From Sphingopyxis sp. BSN-002 (GTDB taxonomy: Bacteria; Pseudomonadota; Alphaproteobacteria; Sphingomonadales; Sphingomonadaceae), in assembly GCF_022024275.1 (NCBI RefSeq), contig NZ_CP091804.1:62001-126000 (forward strand): 64,000 nt of DNA. The letters run 5' to 3'. This document shows positions 60,977 through 64,000 of this stretch, one piece after another. The notes below the pieces were generated by a model. It saw only the letters and a list, made by a program, of their open reading frames with translations. It was not told the origin of the DNA and made no database searches. Position numbers and translations under genes: made by a program. Position 1 is the stretch's first letter. Each line of letters begins with the position of its first letter.

Positions 60977-62281
60977 ATGATGGAACGCGATTCGGAAACA
61001 ACCGCTCTCGGGCTCGATTTCGGGACGACGAACACCGTCGTGGCGCTCGCCGATCGCGCGGGGGAAACCGAACTCGTCGAATTCGGCGTGGGCGGGGCCG
61101 CTGGCGCCGTGTTCCGCTCGGCGCTGTGCTTCTGGGAGGAAGAGCGCGCATGGCAGGGCATTGCGCACGAGGCCGGCCCGTGGGCGATCGATGAGTATCT
61201 CCAGTCGCCGCTCGACAGCCGTTTCGTCCAGTCCTTCAAGAGCGTCGCCGCGAGCCCTCTGTTCGAGCGGGCGCTGATCTTCAACAGGCCCTATCGTTTC
61301 GAGGATCTCGGCCGTCTTTTCCTGCAAAAGCTGGTCGGGCATGCCGGAGGGATGCTGGACCGCCTTCCGCGACGGATCGTCGTCGGGAGGCCGGTCGAAT
61401 ATGCGGGCGCGCGCGCCGATCCCGCGCTTGCGCGCCAGCGCTACGACCTGATGTTCGAGGCATTCGGTACAGAGCTCTATTATGTGTTCGAGCCGCTCGG
61501 TGCTGCGCACAGCTATGCATCGCGCCTGTCGGCGCCGGCGACGATCCTGGTTGCCGACTTCGGCGGCGGGACAACCGACTTCTCGGTCGTGCGGATCGCC
61601 GAGCCCGGTGCGGCTCGCCGCTGTGTGCCGCTGGCCTCGTCGGGCATCGCGATAGCGGGCGACCAGTTCGACTATCGCATCGTCGACCGGCTGGTGCTGC
61701 CGCTGCTCGGCAAGGGAAGCCAATATCGCTCGTTCGAGAAGATACTCGAAATCCCCGGCGGCTATTTTTCCGAATTCGGCAACTGGTCGCGCCTCGCACT
61801 GATGCGCAACCGCCGCACGCTCGACGAGCTGCGGCGATTGCAGCGCGATGCGCTGCACCCTGAACGGATCGAGCGGATGATCGGGCTGATCGAGCATGAA
61901 CAGGGTTTTCCGCTCTATGATGCCGTGGGCCGGCTCAAGCGCGCGCTTTCGGATGGCGAGGCAGCGGAATTTGCGTTTGAGGGCGGCGGTGTCGAAATCC
62001 GGGCCGAGGTGAGGCGCGCCGATTTCGAGGGCTGGATCGCAGACGACCTCGGCCGCATCGAGAGCGCGATGGACAATGCGCTCGCAAGGGCGGGAATCCC
62101 GACCGGTGAAGTCGACCGCGTCTTCCTGACCGGCGGCTCCTCGCTGATTCCCGCGATCCGCGCGATTTTCGATCGTCGCTTCGGCTCCGGGCGGATCGCC
62201 ACGGGTGGCGAGCTGACCTCGATCGCGCACGGCCTTGCGCTGATCGGCGGCGAAGAAAATCCCGCCGAATGGGCAAGCTGA
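60977..62281 (+). CDS. Hsp70-family protein (YegD-like)
   Basis: A 434-residue protein from ATG 60977. The ATPase part has ALGLDFGTTNTVVALAD (phosphate-1), LVADFGGGTTDFSVV (phosphate-2) and VFLTGGSSLIPAIR (adenosine). It lacks the substrate-binding beta domain of DnaK and is much shorter than DnaK's 640 residues. YegD/YegD-like actin-fold ATPases have this layout. The molecular role is unknown. The preceding tRNA-Ser gene ends 78 bases upstream, so the promoter must lie in that short gap. Confidence 0.88.
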   Translation: MMERDSETTALGLDFGTTNTVVALADRAGETELVEFGVGGAAGAVFRSALCFWEEERAWQGIAHEAGPWAIDEYLQSPLDSRFVQSFKSVAASPLFERALIFNRPYRFEDLGRLFLQKLVGHAGGMLDRLPRRIVVGRPVEYAGARADPALARQRYDLMFEAFGTELYYVFEPLGAAHSYASRLSAPATILVADFGGGTTDFSVVRIAEPGAARRCVPLASSGIAIAGDQFDYRIVDRLVLPLLGKGSQYRSFEKILEIPGGYFSEFGNWSRLALMRNRRTLDELRRLQRDALHPERIERMIGLIEHEQGFPLYDAVGRLKRALSDGEAAEFAFEGGGVEIRAEVRRADFEGWIADDLGRIESAMDNALARAGIPTGEVDRVFLTGGSSLIPAIRAIFDRRFGSGRIATGGELTSIAHGLALIGGEENPAEWAS

Positions 62282-62337
62282 GTCGGTTGGGTAAGGGGAA
62301 AGAAAAATCCCCCAAAACACTGCGAAATTTATTGTAA

Positions 62338-62357
62338 TTGCGAATCGTTCTCGATAA
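62338..62357 (+). promoter_or_regulatory. Fur-like box ahead of the PepSY cassette
   Basis: TTGCGAATCGTTCTCGATAA lies 35 bases before the ATG at 62392. It resembles the Fur-site half TTGCGAATCATTCGC type seen upstream of sphingomonad iron genes. Repression by iron is inferred. Confidence 0.5.
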
Positions 62358-62391
62358 TGGCGGGCATCTTTTCAGGGCAGACCCGTTCCAG

Positions 62392-63033
62392 ATGCATGCA
62401 CCCCAGACTCAGCGACCGGCACCGAGGAAGAGCCGCAAGGCCTTCTGGCTGAAGCAGCTGCATATGTGGCACTGGATGAGCTCGGCAATCAGCCTGATCG
62501 GGCTGGTGCTGTTCGCTATTACCGGCTTCACCCTCAACCATGCGGCCGACATCGAGGGCTCGCCGGTCATTACCCAGAAGGCGGCGCAGATGCCGCCCGC
62601 GATCCTGGGAAAGCTCGGAGCCGATCCGGCGGGCGGGAAGGGCAGGCTGCCGCAGCCCGTCGCGACCTGGGTCGAGGACCATTTTCCCGTCAAGACGAAC
62701 GGCGAGGCCGAATGGTCGGCTGACGAGGTCTATCTGCCCGCGCCGCGCCCGGGCGGCGATGCGTGGGTCGCGATCGACCGCGCGACCGGCGACGTGACGA
62801 GCGAGATCACCGATCGCGGCTGGATTTCCTATCTCAACGACCTTCACAAGGGCCGCAATTCGGGCGGCGAGTGGAGCCTGTTCATCGACATCTTCGCCTT
62901 CGCCTGCCTGGTCTTCGCGATCACCGGGCTGTTCCTGCTGTGGCTGCATTCGGCGAAGCGCAAGAGCACCTGGCCGCTCGTCGGCGCCGGGCTCGTGCTT
63001 CCCGCGGCCGTCGCGATCATCTTCATCCACTAG
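62392..63033 (+). CDS. PepSY-associated membrane protein
   Basis: A 213-residue protein. An N-terminal basic stretch (RPAPRKSRKAFWLKQLHMWH) leads into a membrane helix (MSSAISLIGLVLFAITGFTL). A periplasmic PepSY-like domain follows (AEWSADEVYLPAPRPGGDAW, TSEITDRGWISYLNDLHKGR). Two closing helices are IFAFACLVFAITGLFLLWL and LVGAGLVLPAAVAIIFIH. The HxxH-type histidines (LHMWHWMS, LNDLHKG) are those of ferric-reductase-like PepSY proteins. An earlier in-frame ATG at 62338 would lie within the Fur-like site. Confidence 0.85.
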   Translation: MHAPQTQRPAPRKSRKAFWLKQLHMWHWMSSAISLIGLVLFAITGFTLNHAADIEGSPVITQKAAQMPPAILGKLGADPAGGKGRLPQPVATWVEDHFPVKTNGEAEWSADEVYLPAPRPGGDAWVAIDRATGDVTSEITDRGWISYLNDLHKGRNSGGEWSLFIDIFAFACLVFAITGLFLLWLHSAKRKSTWPLVGAGLVLPAAVAIIFIH

Positions 63034-63043
63034 GGAGACTTTC

Positions 63044-63571
63044 ATGCCGTCCACTTCGCGAACGATCCTGATCGGCGGAACGCTGAGCGCCGCGCTGACC
63101 GCGCCGGTCATGGCGGCCGCGGCGCCGGCGACGATGGACGTGACGATCACGATCCCGCAGCTGAAGGTTGCCGAATATCACCGGCCCTATGTGGCGATCT
63201 GGGTCGAAAAGGCCGGTGCGCCCGCAAAGACGGTCGCGGTTTGGTACGACTATGACATGAAGAACAACGAGGGCACCAAGTGGCTCCGCGATGTCCGCCA
63301 ATGGTGGCGCGCCGCGGGCCGCACGATGACTTTCCCCGCGAATGGCATCACCGGCGCGACGCGCGCGCCGGGCGCCCAGAAAATCTCGTTCAGCCGCGCG
63401 CAGCTCGGCGCGACCGCCGCGGGCGAATATACGCTCGTGATCGAAGCCGCGCGCGAAGTCGGCGGCCGCGAACTGCTGCGCATTCCGTTCACCTGGCCGG
63501 CGAAGGCCGGAGCGGGCGGCCGCGCTGCGGGTAAGACCGAACTCGGCGCCGTTACCGTCGCCTTCCGTTGA
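63044..63571 (+). CDS. DUF2271 domain exported protein
   Basis: A 175-residue protein with an export signal (LIGGTLSAALTAPVMAAAA). The DUF2271 domain includes VTITIPQLKVAEYHRPYVAI, KTVAVWYDYDMKNNEGTKWL, RQWWRAAGRT, and FTWPAKAGAGG. The family is periplasmic and typically found with PepSY and DUF4198 proteins in iron-responsive clusters. It begins 10 bp after the PepSY gene. Confidence 0.88.
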   Translation: MPSTSRTILIGGTLSAALTAPVMAAAAPATMDVTITIPQLKVAEYHRPYVAIWVEKAGAPAKTVAVWYDYDMKNNEGTKWLRDVRQWWRAAGRTMTFPANGITGATRAPGAQKISFSRAQLGATAAGEYTLVIEAAREVGGRELLRIPFTWPAKAGAGGRAAGKTELGAVTVAFR

Positions 63572-63591
63572 TCATTCGAAAGGGCAGGGAC

Positions 63592-64000
63592 ATGAAGAAG
63601 CAGATTCTCGGATTGGCCGCGACGGTTGCGCTCGCGGCGATGGCGGTCGTTCCGGCGAGCGCGCACCGCCAGTGGATGATGCCGTCCGCGACCGTTCTGT
63701 CGGGCGACGACGTCTGGGTGACCGTCGATGCCGCGGTGTCGAACGATCTCTTCTATTTCGAGCATCAGCCGCTGCGCCTCGACACGATGAAGGCCTGGGC
63801 GCCCGACGGGACCGAAGTCCAGCTCGAGAACAAGTCGACGGGCCGCTATCGCAGCACTTTCGACGTCCATCTGACGCAGAAGGGCACCTGGCGCATCGCG
63901 TCGGTCGCCGACATGCTGATGGGCAGCTATGATCTGAACGGCAAGACCGAGCGCCTTCCGCGCGGCACGACGGCGGCGAACCTGGCCGAACGCATTCCCG
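63592..64000 (+). CDS. DUF4198 domain exported protein, 3' end outside the window
   Basis: The visible 136 residues start with a signal peptide (LGLAATVALAAMAVVPASAH) followed by the typical HRQWMMPSATVLSG beginning of mature DUF4198 proteins. These may bind a metal through an N-terminal His. A beta-sandwich pattern continues (KAWAPDGTEVQLENKSTGRY, KGTWRIASVADMLMGSYDLN) to the window edge. It is the third gene of the PepSY/DUF2271/DUF4198 cassette, probably for metal uptake. AGGGCAGGGA precedes the ATG. Confidence 0.85.
   Translation, partial: MKKQILGLAATVALAAMAVVPASAHRQWMMPSATVLSGDDVWVTVDAAVSNDLFYFEHQPLRLDTMKAWAPDGTEVQLENKSTGRYRSTFDVHLTQKGTWRIASVADMLMGSYDLNGKTERLPRGTTAANLAERIP

Overview
The window is a GC-rich, gene-dense stretch of an alphaproteobacterial chromosome, most likely a sphingomonad of the Sphingopyxis type. 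The main clues are a CcrM-type GANTC methyltransferase joined to folP, three-subunit pntAA/pntAB/pntB genes preceded by a tiny aa3-oxidase subunit IV, petABC, an EipA (DUF1134) protein, TTAACCAT CtrA-like sites, and short hairpin repeats of the kind seen in sphingomonads. The genus is an inference from gene content. No rRNA, CRISPR array, prophage or complete insertion sequence is visible. There is one tRNA, tRNA-Ser(GCU).

Layout. 1-6.1 kb: an amidohydrolase (cut by the window edge) overlapping a second copy without metal ligands, NnrU and DUF1003 membrane proteins, then an aldo/keto reductase and a dicarboxylate symporter on the minus strand. 6.2-10.4 kb: glmM, a DUF1272 protein, a ThiD-VOC fusion, rnhB and an SDR. 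10.4-14.5 kb: a hairpin repeat pair, a promoter region with nine GANTC sites, ccrM, folP, and a convergent NtrC-like regulator with altered AAA+ motifs. 14.7-18.6 kb: aa3 oxidase subunit IV, pntAA, a fasciclin lipoprotein, a terminator, pntAB and pntB. 18.6-22.2 kb: an FAD oxidase, a 264-bp terminal-inverted-repeat element, and three minus-strand genes of unknown function. 22.3-31.8 kb: a racemase-like protein without one catalytic residue, a DUF2147 protein, a tightly coupled operon (beta-helix protein, dihaem cytochrome, zeta-GST, TonB receptor), then a MarR regulator with an HPr-rel-A-type cassette (PqqD-like, HprK-like, nucleotidyltransferase), and gph.

31.8-45.2 kb: glmU, two GNAT acetyltransferases, a ribbon-helix-helix/PIN toxin-antitoxin pair with a palindromic operator, glmS, several small conserved genes, a HAD hydrolase, a dienelactone hydrolase, an acyl-CoA ligase, a DUF411 protein, an aldo/keto reductase, a divergent LysE exporter/Lrp regulator pair, and an orphan gene behind a 20-bp palindrome. 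45.2-51.4 kb: an LLM flavoenzyme, argD-argF-hslO, a DUF3617 protein, queC-queE. 51.4-55.7 kb: lipB plus a lipoprotein, tandem membrane paralogues, trmL-hemF. 55.9-59.7 kb: petABC, apt and a nucleotidyltransferase. 59.8-64 kb: eipA with a CtrA/GANTC-rich promoter, tRNA-Ser, an Hsp70-like protein, and a cassette of PepSY, DUF2271 and DUF4198 proteins behind a Fur-like site, cut by the window end.

Much of the window is housekeeping: UDP-GlcNAc synthesis (glmM, glmU, glmS), the bc1 complex, transhydrogenase, arginine, queuosine, folate, haem and lipoate synthesis. The parts most worth attention are the dense GANTC clusters with CtrA-like sites at ccrM and eipA, the beta-helix/dihaem/GST/TonB operon, and the HPr-rel-A cassette. 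Neither cassette has a known function as far as I am aware.
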